45,106 bases of DNA, from positions 1 to 45,106 of the forward strand of contig JAGBHI010000043.1 in the NCBI GenBank assembly GCA_017935575.1, read 5' to 3'. Below are positions 26,630-36,016 of this stretch, piece by piece. Origin of the DNA: Bacteroidales bacterium (lineage in GTDB: Bacteria > Bacteroidota > Bacteroidia > Bacteroidales > G3-4614). Made by a program: the position numbers and the translations under genes. How positions within the stretch are numbered: the stretch's first letter is position 1; the number at the start of each line of letters is the position of its first letter. Below the pieces are notes generated by a model. That model made no database searches. It saw only the letters and a list, made by a program, of their open reading frames with translations, and had not been told where the DNA came from.

Positions 26630-26851
26630 ATGAAAAAGATTCTTTATATAGTATTATTATCAATAATAGTCCCTCTGAATATATCTGCGTATTCTATTTA
26701 TGACAGATATAAACGAGTAAAAAAAGGGGATTTAACATATGATATTTATTATACTGACTCTTTAAAACAGGAAGTAACAAGTTTTAATGTTTTGTATTGT
26801 CCCGATAAGCCTGCGAAATTTTATAAGGGTAAAGATACAATAGTTGCATAG
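26630..26851 (+). pseudogene. Truncated paralogue of the exported 191-aa protein
   Basis: A 73-aa reading frame with a signal peptide (MKKILYIVLLSIIVPLNISA) and the segment KGDLTYDIYYTDSLKQEVTSFNVLYCPDK (32-60), which aligns with the preceding 191-aa protein. About 120 residues of the C-terminal region are missing; the stop comes just before the nqr terminator. It may be a remnant of a tandem duplication, or a functional minimal form. An AAGGAG at 26614-26619 lies 10 bp before ATG, a Shine-Dalgarno-like site that is unusual in Bacteroidota, where most starts lack one. Confidence 0.55.
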
Positions 26852-26855
26852 TTAT

Positions 26856-26890
26856 AAAAAGCAGGTTATTCGTTTGATTGAACAACCTGC
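26856..26890 (-). terminator. Terminator of the nqr operon
   Basis: On the minus strand GCAGGTTGTT...AATAACCTGC (arms 26861-26867 and 26884-26890) is followed by TTTTTAT, the complement of 26856-26860. It ends the nqrA-F transcript and abuts the truncated + strand gene. Confidence 0.75.
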
Positions 26891-26910
26891 CGTATATTTA
26901 ATATTAGTTT

Positions 26911-26963
26911 CTAACAACTACCCCGAAGGGGCAACGAAGTTGACAACTAAAAACTAAAAACTG
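26911..26963 (-). repeat. 3'-UTR element of the nqr transcript, copy A
   Basis: Between the nqrF stop and the terminator the minus strand reads AGTTTTTAGTTGTCAACTTC, then GTTGCCCCTTCGGGGTAGTT, then GTTAG. The CCCC/GGGG core forms a small hairpin. A near copy sits in the same place after the PFOR gene (36420-36472). Confidence 0.75.
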
Positions 26964-26966
26964 ATT

Positions 26967-28211
26967 TTATCCTCCAAAATCGTCAAACATCAACATTTCG
27001 CGAGGTACTCCGAGATCCCAAAGCATCTTCTTAACTGCATTTGCCATAGGACCGGGACCACACATATAGTACTCGATATCTTCGGGTGCATCGTGGGTCT
27101 TAAGATAGTTGTCATAGATTACTTGGTGGATAAATCCTGTGTAACCTGTCCAATTATCTTCGGGTTGTGGATCTGACAACGCTATATGGAATGAGAAGTT
27201 GGGGAACTCGCGCTCTATTGCACGGAAATCTTCTTCGTAGAATATTTCGCGACGTGAACGTGCTCCATACCAATATGATATCTTTCGGTCAGTTGTTTTT
27301 AGTGTATGGAATAGGTGCAATAGGTGTGAACGTAATGGTGCCATACCTGCTCCTCCTCCAATGTATAACATCTCGCGTTTTGTATCCAAGATATGGAAAT
27401 CTCCGTAAGGTCCTGATACTGTTACTTTATCGCCCGGTTTGCGAGAGAAGATATATGACGAACAGATACCCGGATTAATTCCTGCCGCCCATGTTCCTGT
27501 TGAACGGTCAAATGGTGGTGTTGCTATACGAATGTTCAACATAACGATATTTCCCTCTGCAGGGTGGTTAGCCATTGAGTAGGCACGGTATGTCTCTTCT
27601 GTATTTTTAGAGACAAGACCCCACATCTTGAATTTATCCCACTCATCGCGGAACTTCTCGTCAATATCCATATCGGCAAATTTTGCCTCATATTTGGGAA
27701 CATCAATTTGTATGTAGCTTCCTGATTTGAAATCGAGTGTTTCTCCTTCGGGTAGCTTAACCACAAACTCTTTAATGAATGATGCCACGTTGTTGTTTGA
27801 TACAACTTCGCACTCCCATTTCTTGATACCAAGAACCTCTTGAGGTATTTTCACCTCCATATCGTTTTTAACTTTTACTTGACAAGCTAAACGATAGTTC
27901 TCTTTTATCTGTTTGCGGTTGAAGAAACCTACCTCTGTTGGTAGTATCTCTCCTCCTCCCTCTTCTACTTGACATTTACACATACCGCAGTTTCCTTGAC
28001 CTCCACATGCTGAGGGTAAGAAAATCTTATCGTTTGCCATTACGTTAAGCAAACTCGAGCCTGCCGATGCTACGACTTTTCTCTCGGAATTAATATTTAC
28101 TGTTACATCGCCTGATTGAACCAATTTTGCTTTGGCAACCAACAATATTGCCACCAACAAAAGTATGATTATCAAGAATATTATAACTGCTGAAAAAATT
28201 GTCAACTGCAT
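26967..28211 (-). CDS. nqrF: Na+-translocating NADH:quinone reductase subunit F
   Basis: NqrF is the NADH-oxidising entry subunit. The 414-aa protein has one N-terminal membrane helix (about 3-25), a 2Fe-2S ferredoxin domain with [12 protein letters not shown] (about 69-80) and a fourth Cys near 111 (RLACQV), then an FAD-binding domain with the RAYSMAN motif, and an NADH-binding domain with [15 protein letters not shown] (about 281-295) and the C-terminal [11 protein letters not shown]...FDDFGG end. Length is normal. It is the last gene of nqrABCDEF, 26 bp after nqrE. Confidence 0.97.
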   Translation of the reverse strand: MQLTIFSAVIIFLIIILLLVAILLVAKAKLVQSGDVTVNINSERKVVASAGSSLLNVMANDKIFLPSACGGQGNCGMCKCQVEEGGGEILPTEVGFFNRKQIKENYRLACQVKVKNDMEVKIPQEVLGIKKWECEVVSNNNVASFIKEFVVKLPEGETLDFKSGSYIQIDVPKYEAKFADMDIDEKFRDEWDKFKMWGLVSKNTEETYRAYSMANHPAEGNIVMLNIRIATPPFDRSTGTWAAGINPGICSSYIFSRKPGDKVTVSGPYGDFHILDTKREMLYIGGGAGMAPLRSHLLHLFHTLKTTDRKISYWYGARSRREIFYEEDFRAIEREFPNFSFHIALSDPQPEDNWTGYTGFIHQVIYDNYLKTHDAPEDIEYYMCGPGPMANAVKKMLWDLGVPREMLMFDDFGG

Positions 28212-28237
28212 ATATATAATATTTTAATTGTTCGTTA

Positions 28238-28852
28238 TTAAAGTTTAATTCCCAAGAAGCTCATAAATGCTATACCCATTAGTCCTGTTACGATAAAGGT
28301 TATACCTATACCGCGTAGAGGTTTGGGAACATTTGAATATGCCAATTTCTCACGTATGGCAGCAATTCCTACTATCGCCAACCACCAACCTATTCCTGAA
28401 CCTACGCCATAAACTGTTGCTTGTCCTACTGATGCAAATTCGCGTTGTTGCATAAACAAGGCTCCTCCTAATATTGCACAGTTAACAGCTATTAGAGGCA
28501 AGAATATTCCAAGTTGGTTATATAATGATGGAGAGTATTTCTCAATCACCATCTCAAGTAGTTGCACAATTGATGCGATGACTGCAATGAAGAGAATTAG
28601 CGAAAGGAAACTTAAATCTATTCCTGCAAATTCTGTTCCAAGCCATTGCAATGCACCCGATTTCAATATATAATTTTCAAGAAGGTAGTTAACCGGCAAG
28701 GTTATGGTTAGCACAAAAGTTACTGCTATACCTAATCCCATAGCGGTTTTTACATTCTTTGATACCGCCAAGTATGAACACATACCCAAAAAGTAGGCGA
28801 ATATCATATTGTCTATAAAGATAGACTTAATAAAGAGATTAAGGGTTTCCAT
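28238..28852 (-). CDS. nqrE: Na+-translocating NADH:quinone reductase subunit E
   Basis: A 204-aa integral membrane subunit with six hydrophobic helices; NqrE and NqrD are homologous and together bind an Fe centre through paired cysteines. The N-terminal [27 protein letters not shown] and the [15 protein letters not shown] segments are diagnostic, each carrying one cysteine (about 25 and 119). It belongs to the ion-translocating part of the complex. It is 20 bp downstream of nqrD. Confidence 0.97.
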   Translation of the reverse strand: METLNLFIKSIFIDNMIFAYFLGMCSYLAVSKNVKTAMGLGIAVTFVLTITLPVNYLLENYILKSGALQWLGTEFAGIDLSFLSLILFIAVIASIVQLLEMVIEKYSPSLYNQLGIFLPLIAVNCAILGGALFMQQREFASVGQATVYGVGSGIGWWLAIVGIAAIREKLAYSNVPKPLRGIGITFIVTGLMGIAFMSFLGIKL

Positions 28853-28872
28853 TTTTCTATAACTTTATGCTT

Positions 28873-29499
28873 TTATTTTTCTTGTAAATCTTTATTATAT
28901 GCTCGGTGTACCCATATTATACAACCTACAACTATCAATGCCATAGGAGGTAATATCATCAATCCGTTATTTTGATAGCCTAAATCATATAGTGCTTGTG
29001 GTATAACTTGATATCCGAATAGTGTTCCTGAGCCTAACAACTCTCTAAAGAATGCAATTATTATCAATATAAGTCCATATCCCAAACCGTTTCCTACTCC
29101 GTCCAAGAACGACTCCCATGGACCATTTGCCATTGCAAACGCTTCTAAACGGCCCATCAAGATACAGTTTGTGATAATCAATCCTATAAATACTGATAAT
29201 TGTTTGCTAACGTCATATACGTATGCTTTTAAAACCTGATCAACTATAATAACCAATGCAGCAACTACTACCAACTGCACAATGATACGTATGCTATTGG
29301 GTATTGTATTGCGTAACAACGATATTATAACATTTGCAAATGCCACTACTGCTGTTACCGATATTGCCATTACAAATGCAGGCTCTAACTTCGCTGTTAC
29401 AGCAAGTGCCGAACAGATACCGAGTACCTGTATTATAACAGGGTTATTTTTTGACAAAGGCCCTAATAATGCCTCTCTGCTTTTCTTTGATAGTAACAT
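28873..29499 (-). CDS. nqrD: Na+-translocating NADH:quinone reductase subunit D
   Basis: A 208-aa membrane subunit with six helices, homologous to Nqr[29 protein letters not shown] near the N-terminus and [20 protein letters not shown] contain the conserved cysteines of the membrane iron site. The sequence [17 protein letters not shown] is typical of the family. It begins 4 bp after the nqrC stop. RnfE is the closest alternative, but the presence of nqrA and nqrF fixes the complex as NQR. Confidence 0.97.
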   Translation of the reverse strand: MLLSKKSREALLGPLSKNNPVIIQVLGICSALAVTAKLEPAFVMAISVTAVVAFANVIISLLRNTIPNSIRIIVQLVVVAALVIIVDQVLKAYVYDVSKQLSVFIGLIITNCILMGRLEAFAMANGPWESFLDGVGNGLGYGLILIIIAFFRELLGSGTLFGYQVIPQALYDLGYQNNGLMILPPMALIVVGCIIWVHRAYNKDLQEK

Positions 29500-29503
29500 A
29501 TTC

Positions 29504-30217
29504 TTATTCTCCCTGATTATTTGTTAATGATTTGAAGAATGTCTCATATGGAGTTACCGATTCGTTTATCATTGCTGATACTCCTTGGCTGGTTATTGTA
29601 CCACCCGATATTGCATCAACATAATCGGCTCCGTTCATAGGTTTTTGCCCTACTTTCTCAACAGTGATTGATTTAAACTCGCCATCTTTGAAGAAGTTTT
29701 TACCTATAAATTGCTCGTAGAATTTAGGTTTATCTATCTCTGCTCCTAATCCGGGAGTCTCTCCTTGATGAGCAAAGTACGCTCCATAAACTGTGCTTCC
29801 GTTAGCATCTAACGAAATGTACCCCCAAATTGGACCCCACAATCCTGCTCCATACATAGGTATAATGTATTTTGTTGAGCCATCTTGAAGTGTTGCTACA
29901 AATACAGGCAATTTACGCTCCTCAAAAGGTAGCTTTACTTGTGCTGCCACATTGATGTTAAACGCATCGCCTTCAACCTTCTCTCCTTTAGCATTTATAA
30001 CAAAAGCCTCTTTTACATAGTTTTTATACTCTGCTTGAGCATTATCGGCTGTTGATTTTATATTTATTGATGATAGAATTTGTATCATCTTATCTATCTC
30101 AATATTTGCATTTTGTTTACCTTTTAAACTCATTGCAGTAAAGGCAAGAACTGCTGCTACCACAACAACCATTACTGAGGCATATACTACTGTATATACA
30201 TTTGACTGCTTATTCAT
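29504..30217 (-). CDS. nqrC: Na+-translocating NADH:quinone reductase subunit C
   Basis: A 237-aa subunit with one N-terminal membrane helix (about 8-30) and a periplasmic FMN domain. FMN is attached covalently to a threonine in the S-G-[AG]-x-x-T motif; here it is SGGTITS, with Thr209 the likely attachment point. [10 protein letters not shown] and the [12 protein letters not shown] segments are conserved. The start overlaps the nqrB stop by 8 bp, implying coupled translation. A flavin transferase (ApbE) is needed for FMN attachment and is not in this window. Confidence 0.96.
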   Translation of the reverse strand: MNKQSNVYTVVYASVMVVVVAAVLAFTAMSLKGKQNANIEIDKMIQILSSINIKSTADNAQAEYKNYVKEAFVINAKGEKVEGDAFNINVAAQVKLPFEERKLPVFVATLQDGSTKYIIPMYGAGLWGPIWGYISLDANGSTVYGAYFAHQGETPGLGAEIDKPKFYEQFIGKNFFKDGEFKSITVEKVGQKPMNGADYVDAISGGTITSQGVSAMINESVTPYETFFKSLTNNQGE

Positions 30218-31430
30218 TTGCGCCTCCTTTCTTTACTCGTTTTAAACGGTTCTTAATATTTGATTCTACTACAAAGTAGTCAATCAATGGAGCAAATACG
30301 TTCATCAACAATACTGCCAACATAGCTCCTTCGGGATAACCGTTGTTGTATAAACGTATAACAATTGTTATAGCTCCTATTAAAAATCCGTATATATATT
30401 TTCCTACATTGGTACGCGCAGCTGTTACAGGGTCTGTTGCCATAAAGACTGCAGCAAATGCAAATCCTCCTAAACATAGGTGATCAATAGGGCATAGCAT
30501 TGAACCGGGATAGGTTGTTGATGCAAATGTATTTGCCAACAATGCCATTGCATATCCTCCTGCAAATACCGAAAGGATAATTCTCCAGCTTGCAATTCCT
30601 GTAAATAACAATATTGCTGCTCCTATAAGGATTGCAAGAGTTGATGTTTCGCCTATTGAACCGGGTATTAATCCCAAAAACATATCCCATGTTGATAGTT
30701 GAGATCCTAATGTATCGGTAATAACTACATCGCCTGATGTTTGAGTTGCAATTTGTCCGAGAGGAGTTGCTCCTGAAAATCCTTCAACCACGTTTCCGGC
30801 TCCCATTCCAAAAGTATCAGAGGTGCGAACAAATACGCTATCGCCCGACATCTTTGAGGGATATGCAAAGAATAGGAATGCACGTGTTATAAGTGCTACG
30901 TTAAAGATATTCATTCCTGTTCCGCCAAATATCTCTTTTGCAAATATTACGGCAAACGCTGTTGCTACGGCAATCATCCATAATGGAGTATCAATAGGAA
31001 CGATCATAGGTATCAACATTCCTGAAACCAAGAATCCCTCTTGTATTTCGTGTCCGCGAATTTGAGCTGATATAAACTCTATTCCCAATCCTACTACATA
31101 CGAAACTACTATTTTGGGTAGCACTGCCAATAATCCATACAAGAATATTGTAAAGAAACTTGTTGTTGCAAGTTCGCCAATTGCCATGTAATGTTGATAT
31201 CCAACATTGTACATACCAAACAATAGCGCAGGTATCAAGGCAAGAATTACAACGGTCATTGTTCTCTTGCTATCAATTGAATCGTGAACATGCACTCCTG
31301 TTTTTGATGTTGTGTTGGGAACAAACAAGAAAGTCTCAAAACCCTCAAATACCGAACGAAGTTTGGCAAACTTTCCACCCGGTTCAAAATTGGGTTTTAT
31401 CTTATCAATATATTTTCTTAATTTTTCCAT
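30210..31430 (-). CDS. nqrB: Na+-translocating NADH:quinone reductase subunit B
   Basis: A 406-aa membrane subunit with about ten helices, homologous to RnfD. It carries the covalent FMN motif SGATPLGQ with Thr222, preceded by VEGFSGAT. Other conserved segments are HVHDSIDSKRTM, EIQEGFLVSGMLIPMIVP, GGTGMNIFNVALITRAFLFFAYPS, and FMATDPVTAARTNVGKYIYG. NqrB holds riboflavin/FMN and is central to Na+ translocation. It begins 24 bp after nqrA and overlaps nqrC. Confidence 0.97.
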   Translation of the reverse strand: MEKLRKYIDKIKPNFEPGGKFAKLRSVFEGFETFLFVPNTTSKTGVHVHDSIDSKRTMTVVILALIPALLFGMYNVGYQHYMAIGELATTSFFTIFLYGLLAVLPKIVVSYVVGLGIEFISAQIRGHEIQEGFLVSGMLIPMIVPIDTPLWMIAVATAFAVIFAKEIFGGTGMNIFNVALITRAFLFFAYPSKMSGDSVFVRTSDTFGMGAGNVVEGFSGATPLGQIATQTSGDVVITDTLGSQLSTWDMFLGLIPGSIGETSTLAILIGAAILLFTGIASWRIILSVFAGGYAMALLANTFASTTYPGSMLCPIDHLCLGGFAFAAVFMATDPVTAARTNVGKYIYGFLIGAITIVIRLYNNGYPEGAMLAVLLMNVFAPLIDYFVVESNIKNRLKRVKKGGANE

Positions 31431-31454
31431 ACTATTTTATTCCTTCTCGTTAGG

Positions 31455-32804
31455 TTAGTTCATCTCTTTCATTAAAGCATCTAATCCGTTGCGAATTATC
31501 TGTTGTACAGGCAGTTTTGACGTGTCAACAAACTCGCATAATGCAAAATCTTCGGGTGCAACCTCATAAATACCAAGGTTCTCCATTTTGTCTATATCAA
31601 ATGCTATTACCGATTTCAACAAGAACTCAGGGTATATATCCATTGGGAATACTCTATCGTACTCTCCTGACATTATTATACCTCTTTCGCCTCCTCGTAA
31701 GCGTGCATCAATGTTGTACTTTTTACCTTTGCCAAACAACCACGAACCAAATGTGCGACTGACACTGAATTTACCACAACCTGGTGTTGCCCAACCAAAG
31801 AACTCGTTACAGTCATCTCCCTCCGGGATTATTGTTACTTGCGATGAGTATGCTCGTAAATAATCTGATACTGAAACTTTTGTTCCTGTAAGTACATTAC
31901 CGCTTATTATACGTTGGTTATGAGTAGCCTCTTTTACATTTCCTGATACTACTGATGATATTGATGCTCCCAATATTGTTTTTACATATACAGGGTTCTC
32001 AACTTCTGAACCGGCAAGAGTTATTACACGAGTAAAATCAACTTTGCCTGTTGTAAATAAGCGACCTATCAATATCAAATCAAATGCTGATAGTGTCCAA
32101 ACAACCTCTCCTTTGTTTACAGGTGCAATATTTGCGATTTGCACTCCTACGTTTCCTGCTGGGTGTGCTCCTTCAAAAGCAACCACCTTACAACCGGTTA
32201 GAGAGACACCTGCGTTTGGTCTTACTCCTACATAAACATTCCCTGATGTCAATTTCGCCAAAGCATCAATACCTGCTTGAAGTGCTTTTTCCTCGCCTTT
32301 TACAACAAATGAGAAATCGGGAGCAAGTGGAGCTGAATCAAAGGCTGTTACAAATATATCACGTGGTGTATCTTCTGGATTTGCTATTATATCGTAAGGA
32401 CGTTGTTTGATAAATGGGAACATTCCACTTTGAAGCAATGCCTCTTTTACAGCATCTGCATTCATCTTTGAAAGGTCAAATTTACCAAAATCTACACTCT
32501 CAAATTTATCGTCCGATTTAACAACTATCTCCAATACTTTACGTCGCTCACCGCGATTTACAGCCTCCACTGTTCCACTTACAGGCGAAACAAATTGAAC
32601 TTCGGTGCGATTTTTATCACACATTAGTGGCGAACCTGCTTTTACTACATCACCACTCTTAACCATTATTTTTGGAACTACTCCATGAAAATCGTCGGGA
32701 ATCAAGGCATACATTTCAGACTTTACAGCCTCTTTTATGCTCTTTTCTGCCTCACCAACCAAAGGAATGTCCAATCCTCTTTTTATTTTAATTAAATCTG
32801 CCAT
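31455..32804 (-). CDS. nqrA: Na+-translocating NADH:quinone reductase subunit A
   Basis: A 449-aa cytoplasmic subunit that caps the complex and is linked to quinone binding. It opens with IKIKRGLDIPLVGEAEK and contains KVMVKSGD-like KIMVKSGDVVKAGSPLMCDK, FVSPVSGTVEAVNRGERRKVLEI, GMFPFIKQRPYD, and HPAGNVGVQIANIAPVNKGEVVWTL, all family-specific. Length is normal. As first gene of the operon, it is preceded on the minus strand by TAACTTTG (complement of 32831-32838), a likely -7 box, about 27 bp before the ATG. Confidence 0.97.
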   Translation of the reverse strand: MADLIKIKRGLDIPLVGEAEKSIKEAVKSEMYALIPDDFHGVVPKIMVKSGDVVKAGSPLMCDKNRTEVQFVSPVSGTVEAVNRGERRKVLEIVVKSDDKFESVDFGKFDLSKMNADAVKEALLQSGMFPFIKQRPYDIIANPEDTPRDIFVTAFDSAPLAPDFSFVVKGEEKALQAGIDALAKLTSGNVYVGVRPNAGVSLTGCKVVAFEGAHPAGNVGVQIANIAPVNKGEVVWTLSAFDLILIGRLFTTGKVDFTRVITLAGSEVENPVYVKTILGASISSVVSGNVKEATHNQRIISGNVLTGTKVSVSDYLRAYSSQVTIIPEGDDCNEFFGWATPGCGKFSVSRTFGSWLFGKGKKYNIDARLRGGERGIIMSGEYDRVFPMDIYPEFLLKSVIAFDIDKMENLGIYEVAPEDFALCEFVDTSKLPVQQIIRNGLDALMKEMN

Positions 32805-32830
32805 ACTTTATAACGGATTTTTACCGAGTG

Positions 32831-32838
32831 CAAAGTTA
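32831..32838 (-). promoter_or_regulatory. Probable -7 box of the nqr operon
   Basis: Minus-strand TAACTTTG followed by C fits TAnnTTTG. No TTTG is found 20 bp upstream, where the sequence is AT only, so another factor or a weak -33 is implied. Confidence 0.55.
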
Positions 32839-33074
32839 CAACTTTTTGTCATATTATATATAATAATTAGAGAAAAAAATCCGTAATAGCGTAAACTATT
32901 GATAATAAAGCATTAACACATTTGACTCTATTAATATTTTTCACTTATTGCCAAAAATGAGTAATAAAACAGATTGCTCAAAATTTCAGCAAAAAGGAGA
33001 TAATCATCATCAATTTGCTACAAACGAAACAAATAATAAAACATTTTGTCAATCACAGACACTTCATATTATAT
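32839..33074. other. AT-rich intergenic stretch with no gene seen
   Basis: Apart from the nqr -7 box on its right flank of use and the plug-gene terminator below it, this part of the 336-bp gap between nqrA and the plug gene shows no open frame, repeat or strong hairpin that I can support. Confidence 0.6.
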
Positions 33075-33113
33075 AAAAACCTCTGAAGCTATCCTGCAAG
33101 AAAGCGTCAGAGG
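33075..33113 (-). terminator. Terminator of the plug/folB transcript
   Basis: On the minus strand GCGTCAGAGG-type arms are read as CCTCTGACGC...GCTTCAGAGG (33080-33089 and 33104-33113, one mismatch), followed by a TTTTT run (complement of 33075-33079). Confidence 0.75.
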
Positions 33114-33140
33114 CAATTATTATTATTGCATCATTAATAA

Positions 33141-34418
33141 CTAATTTTCTGATATACACCTTCCAACTCCTATAAGGCGATCATATCTCTCTCCAGGTAC
33201 TCGATGGTAAACATTCACTCTATATTCGTTTGATGTCTCATATTTATTGCCTTCAATTACCGAAGCCTTGCCTATAGTTTCTCCTTTAGGAACAAACAGA
33301 TATTGATAATTATATGAGCCCTGCTTTAAAAGCATTATTTTTTCATATAATCCCGTTTGAGGATTAAGTAACATTCGGTTATTATCACTGAAGCGATATT
33401 CACTTAACTCTCCGTCAATATATATATCACCCTCAGGAAGCATCATATCTCTCGCATCTAACGAAAAATGTACTACAAAATAGTCAGCTTGAGTATCTCC
33501 CTCTTCGTCATAATCACTTTCACGAATTACATAGCGTCCCCGTTGTGTTTGGTCAAAAGAGTATGTTCTGCTCTCTCTTGGATAATCTCTCTCTAACGTT
33601 GCATGAAAGTAGGGATCAAAATATGATAAATTATCAACTCCCATACCTTTATATCTCGTACTTACAATCTCGAAACGACGATATTCATTACCTGCATCAA
33701 AAATCAGTTTTGGGTTATGCTCATAGGCAATCCTATCGTTATTAAAATATTGAGGTGTTGAAACATATGCCATATTATCTAAGCGGTTATTCTGCATAAC
33801 ATAGATTTTAAGATCACTAACAGGATTTACTATATTATAGTCACGCTTATTGATATTAAAAGAGACCTGTTGATAGTTATCGGCATATCCTTTATCTGTT
33901 CTTGAACTTGATGTACAATTAACCTTAACCGCATCTTCACTTACCGAGAAACAGGCATACAAGAGAGGTCTCTCGCTTCTGTTTTGCGGATATACCACAA
34001 CCGCATAGTTACCTGACACTTTAAATTGAACCTCATCATTTGGAAGGGTTATTTGATAATTGACATACGATTGATAGGTATTAAATGATAGTTCCCAATC
34101 GTAAACTTCCTGAATATCAAACCCATCAATATACTCTAACGATGATAACATTGAGGGTTGCCAATTAGCATTACAATGAACAATACTATAACTTAAATCT
34201 TGATGTTCCTCTTCAAAAAGGTCAAACGAAATATTTATGTATTCATCAGTGTTTAAGGTTATTACCGGAGGGTATAACAAACCGCTACTTGACTCAACTT
34301 TTAACGAGTGTATCCTACTATCTATACTCGCTGTCCTATACGGTTTGCTTTGTGCATATATATTCACATACAAAAAACATATAATGCAACATAATATATA
34401 TCTAATATAAAATCTCAT
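33141..34418 (-). CDS. Type IX secretion system plug protein (DUF5103)
   Basis: A 425-aa exported protein with a signal peptide (MRFYIRYILCCIICFLYVNIYAQ). The body matches DUF5103: ISFDLFEEEHQDLSYSIVHCNANWQPS, YVNYQITLPNDEVQFKVSGNYAVVVYP, ADNYQQVSFNINKRDY, KIYVMQNNRLDN, FDAGNEYRRFEIVSTRYKGMGVD, and the later GDIYIDGELSEYRFSDNN with KQGSYNYQYLFVP. In Flavobacterium this family plugs the SprA translocon pore of T9SS on its periplasmic side. ATG 34418 is preferred to ATG 34436, which lies inside folB. The gap to folB is 4 bp. Confidence 0.87.
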   Translation of the reverse strand: MRFYIRYILCCIICFLYVNIYAQSKPYRTASIDSRIHSLKVESSSGLLYPPVITLNTDEYINISFDLFEEEHQDLSYSIVHCNANWQPSMLSSLEYIDGFDIQEVYDWELSFNTYQSYVNYQITLPNDEVQFKVSGNYAVVVYPQNRSERPLLYACFSVSEDAVKVNCTSSSRTDKGYADNYQQVSFNINKRDYNIVNPVSDLKIYVMQNNRLDNMAYVSTPQYFNNDRIAYEHNPKLIFDAGNEYRRFEIVSTRYKGMGVDNLSYFDPYFHATLERDYPRESRTYSFDQTQRGRYVIRESDYDEEGDTQADYFVVHFSLDARDMMLPEGDIYIDGELSEYRFSDNNRMLLNPQTGLYEKIMLLKQGSYNYQYLFVPKGETIGKASVIEGNKYETSNEYRVNVYHRVPGERYDRLIGVGRCISEN

Positions 34419-34422
34419 ATTA

Positions 34423-34776
34423 TTACCACAATACAATTACTGATGCTCCTTTGACATCGCCAGAGATAGGAGGTTTAATTTTCACAATCTCAACTTCTCC
34501 TCCTTTAACCTCTTTAAAGTTATTTTTTATAGCGTTTACTATACGCATAGCAACAGTTTCCAATAGATTTGAGGGAATACTCATTTCGCATTTAACTATA
34601 TCATATATATCGGCATAATTCAAGGTATCGCTGATAGAGTCGCTATCTGCTGCCGTAAAAATATCAAATTTAACCTTTATTCGTACCAAATAGTCATTTC
34701 CAACAATGCGCTCCTGCTTTCCCACTCCATGGTAAGCATGAATTTTTATCTCTTTAAGTTCTATAAAGCTCTCCAT
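34423..34776 (-). CDS. folB: Dihydroneopterin aldolase
   Basis: FolB cleaves dihydroneopterin to 6-hydroxymethyl-dihydropterin in folate synthesis. The 117-aa protein has the family start ELKEIKIHAYHGVGKQER (with the YHGV motif), DTLNYADIYDIVK, and the LLETVAMRIVNAI helix containing the substrate-binding Glu, followed by IVKIKPPISGDVKGASVIV. Length is standard. It sits in a minus-strand run ung - C_GCAxxG_C_C - folB - plug; only the last two are tightly spaced. Confidence 0.92.
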   Translation of the reverse strand: MESFIELKEIKIHAYHGVGKQERIVGNDYLVRIKVKFDIFTAADSDSISDTLNYADIYDIVKCEMSIPSNLLETVAMRIVNAIKNNFKEVKGGEVEIVKIKPPISGDVKGASVIVLW

Positions 34777-34796
34777 ATATAATATAAAGGTTTAGG

Positions 34797-35273
34797 CTAA
34801 ATTCTGTTTTCATTTATCTTCTCCCCCACTACTCGAGCGGCTATTGCTACATACTCGGCACAAGGACGACGTTTGTAATATTCGGCTGTACGTTCCGACG
34901 GCACATGCGTCTCTTTTAGATCAGGTGCAAGCCCTAACAATTGACGACAGATTATTGAGCCGTTTATTTTTTTGAACTCTTCTGCAAGTTCTTGTACCAC
35001 CGCATAGTTTTTTGTTTTTGCATCTCTATCTTCGGGATTTTCAGCAGAGAATTCCTGCCCTGCCACAAGAAATGCTCCGCTAACGGCTCCGCAAACCTCA
35101 CGTAATCTACCCATTCCTCCGCCAAGTGGAGCAACAAGTCGTGCAGCAAAATCTTTATCTATATTATAAACATCAGAATATGCCATAAATACTGATTGAG
35201 AGCAGTTATATCCACTATTAAATAGTTTACGCGCCAACTCTACGCGTGCCTCTACATCAATTTTATCTTTCAT
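34797..35273 (-). CDS. C_GCAxxG_C_C family redox protein
   Basis: A 158-aa cytoplasmic protein of the C_GCAxxG_C_C family (putative redox-active). Four cysteines sit at the expected places: Cys24 (GYNCSQSV), Cys61 (REVCGAVSGAF), Cys109 (SIICRQLLG), and Cys138 (RRPCAEYV). The glycine-rich APLGGGMGRLREVCGA segment is characteristic. Substrate and cofactor are not known; the cysteine set suggests a metal or Fe-S site or disulfide chemistry. It begins 3 bp after the ung stop, so the two are cotranscribed. Confidence 0.88.
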   Translation of the reverse strand: MKDKIDVEARVELARKLFNSGYNCSQSVFMAYSDVYNIDKDFAARLVAPLGGGMGRLREVCGAVSGAFLVAGQEFSAENPEDRDAKTKNYAVVQELAEEFKKINGSIICRQLLGLAPDLKETHVPSERTAEYYKRRPCAEYVAIAARVVGEKINENRI

Positions 35274-35276
35274 TAT

Positions 35277-35939
35277 CTACCAATTTATAGGTTCTACACC
35301 TTTCTCTTTGAGATATGCGTTTGTTTTACTGAAATGTTTGTTACCAAAAAATCCACGATGTGCCGATAGTGGCGAAGGGTGAACTGAAGTTAATACCAAA
35401 TGTCTCTTACGATCAATAAACTTACCCTTTTGTTGCGCATATGAACCCCATAGTATAAATACTAAGTTTTCACGCTCAGTTGCTAATTTATTTATTACAG
35501 CATCTGTAAACTCTTCCCACCCTTTATTTTGATGCGAGCCTGCTTGTTGCGCTCTTACGGTTAGGGTTGCGTTCAGTAAAAGCACTCCTTGTTCTGCCCA
35601 TCGTTGTAAGTTTCCGCTTTGTGGTTGGGGTATACCTAAATCTCCCTCTATCTCTTTGAATATATTACGAAGCGAAGGTGGAAATATAACCCCGTCGTTT
35701 ACCGAAAAACATAAGCCATGAGCTTGCCCCGGCTCATGATAAGGGTCTTGCCCCAATATTACCACCTTTACTTTATCAAATGGACAAGAGTCAAAGGCAT
35801 TGAATATCAACTTTGCGGGTGGATATATAGTATTTGTTGCGTACTCGTTACGCACAAAGTTGGTAAGTATTTCAAAATAGGGTTTATCAAACTCTTCTTG
35901 CAAGCGTTGTCTCCAACTCTCTTCGATTTTTACGTTCAT
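35277..35939 (-). CDS. ung: Uracil-DNA glycosylase (family 1)
   Basis: Ung removes uracil from DNA, starting base excision repair. The 220-aa protein shows the catalytic water-activating loop [14 protein letters not shown] (about 62-74, Asp/His of GQDPYH), the [11 protein letters not shown] segment, the uracil-binding LLLNATLTV loop, and the Leu-intercalation/DNA loop [13 protein letters not shown] (about 187-199). Length and motif set are typical of family 1. Downstream neighbour starts after 3 bp. The upstream side carries tandem 9-bp repeats and a palindromic repeat, then tRNA-Arg. Confidence 0.95.
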   Translation of the reverse strand: MNVKIEESWRQRLQEEFDKPYFEILTNFVRNEYATNTIYPPAKLIFNAFDSCPFDKVKVVILGQDPYHEPGQAHGLCFSVNDGVIFPPSLRNIFKEIEGDLGIPQPQSGNLQRWAEQGVLLLNATLTVRAQQAGSHQNKGWEEFTDAVINKLATERENLVFILWGSYAQQKGKFIDRKRHLVLTSVHPSPLSAHRGFFGNKHFSKTNAYLKEKGVEPINW

Positions 35940-35952
35940 AATAGCTGTTTAT

Positions 35953-35997
35953 CCAATTAGGCTAATTAGTCCAATTAGACCAATTAGACCAATTAGT
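35953..35997. repeat. Five tandem 9-bp repeats (CCAATTAGN)
   Basis: Units read CCAATTAGG, CTAATTAGT, CCAATTAGA, CCAATTAGA and CCAATTAGT without spacing. Two units of the same kind lie at 24385-24402 in the other repeat-rich gap. Placed 14 bp upstream of ung. Confidence 0.9.
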
Positions 35998-36002
35998 TTG
36001 TT

Positions 36003-36016
36003 GTGACCTCGAAGGG
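36003..36016 (-). repeat. Direct copy of the tRNA-Arg 3' end
   Basis: GTGACCTCGAAGGG (as read on the + strand) is identical to 36142-36155, which covers the 3' acceptor and T-arm of tRNA-Arg. Such 14-bp copies downstream of a tRNA can be attachment-site scars. Confidence 0.75.

Noticed and set aside
29504..32804. An RNF complex instead of NQR
   Set aside because: Rnf lacks nqrA- and nqrF-type subunits; here both are clear, and the order A-B-C-D-E-F is that of Na+-NQR.
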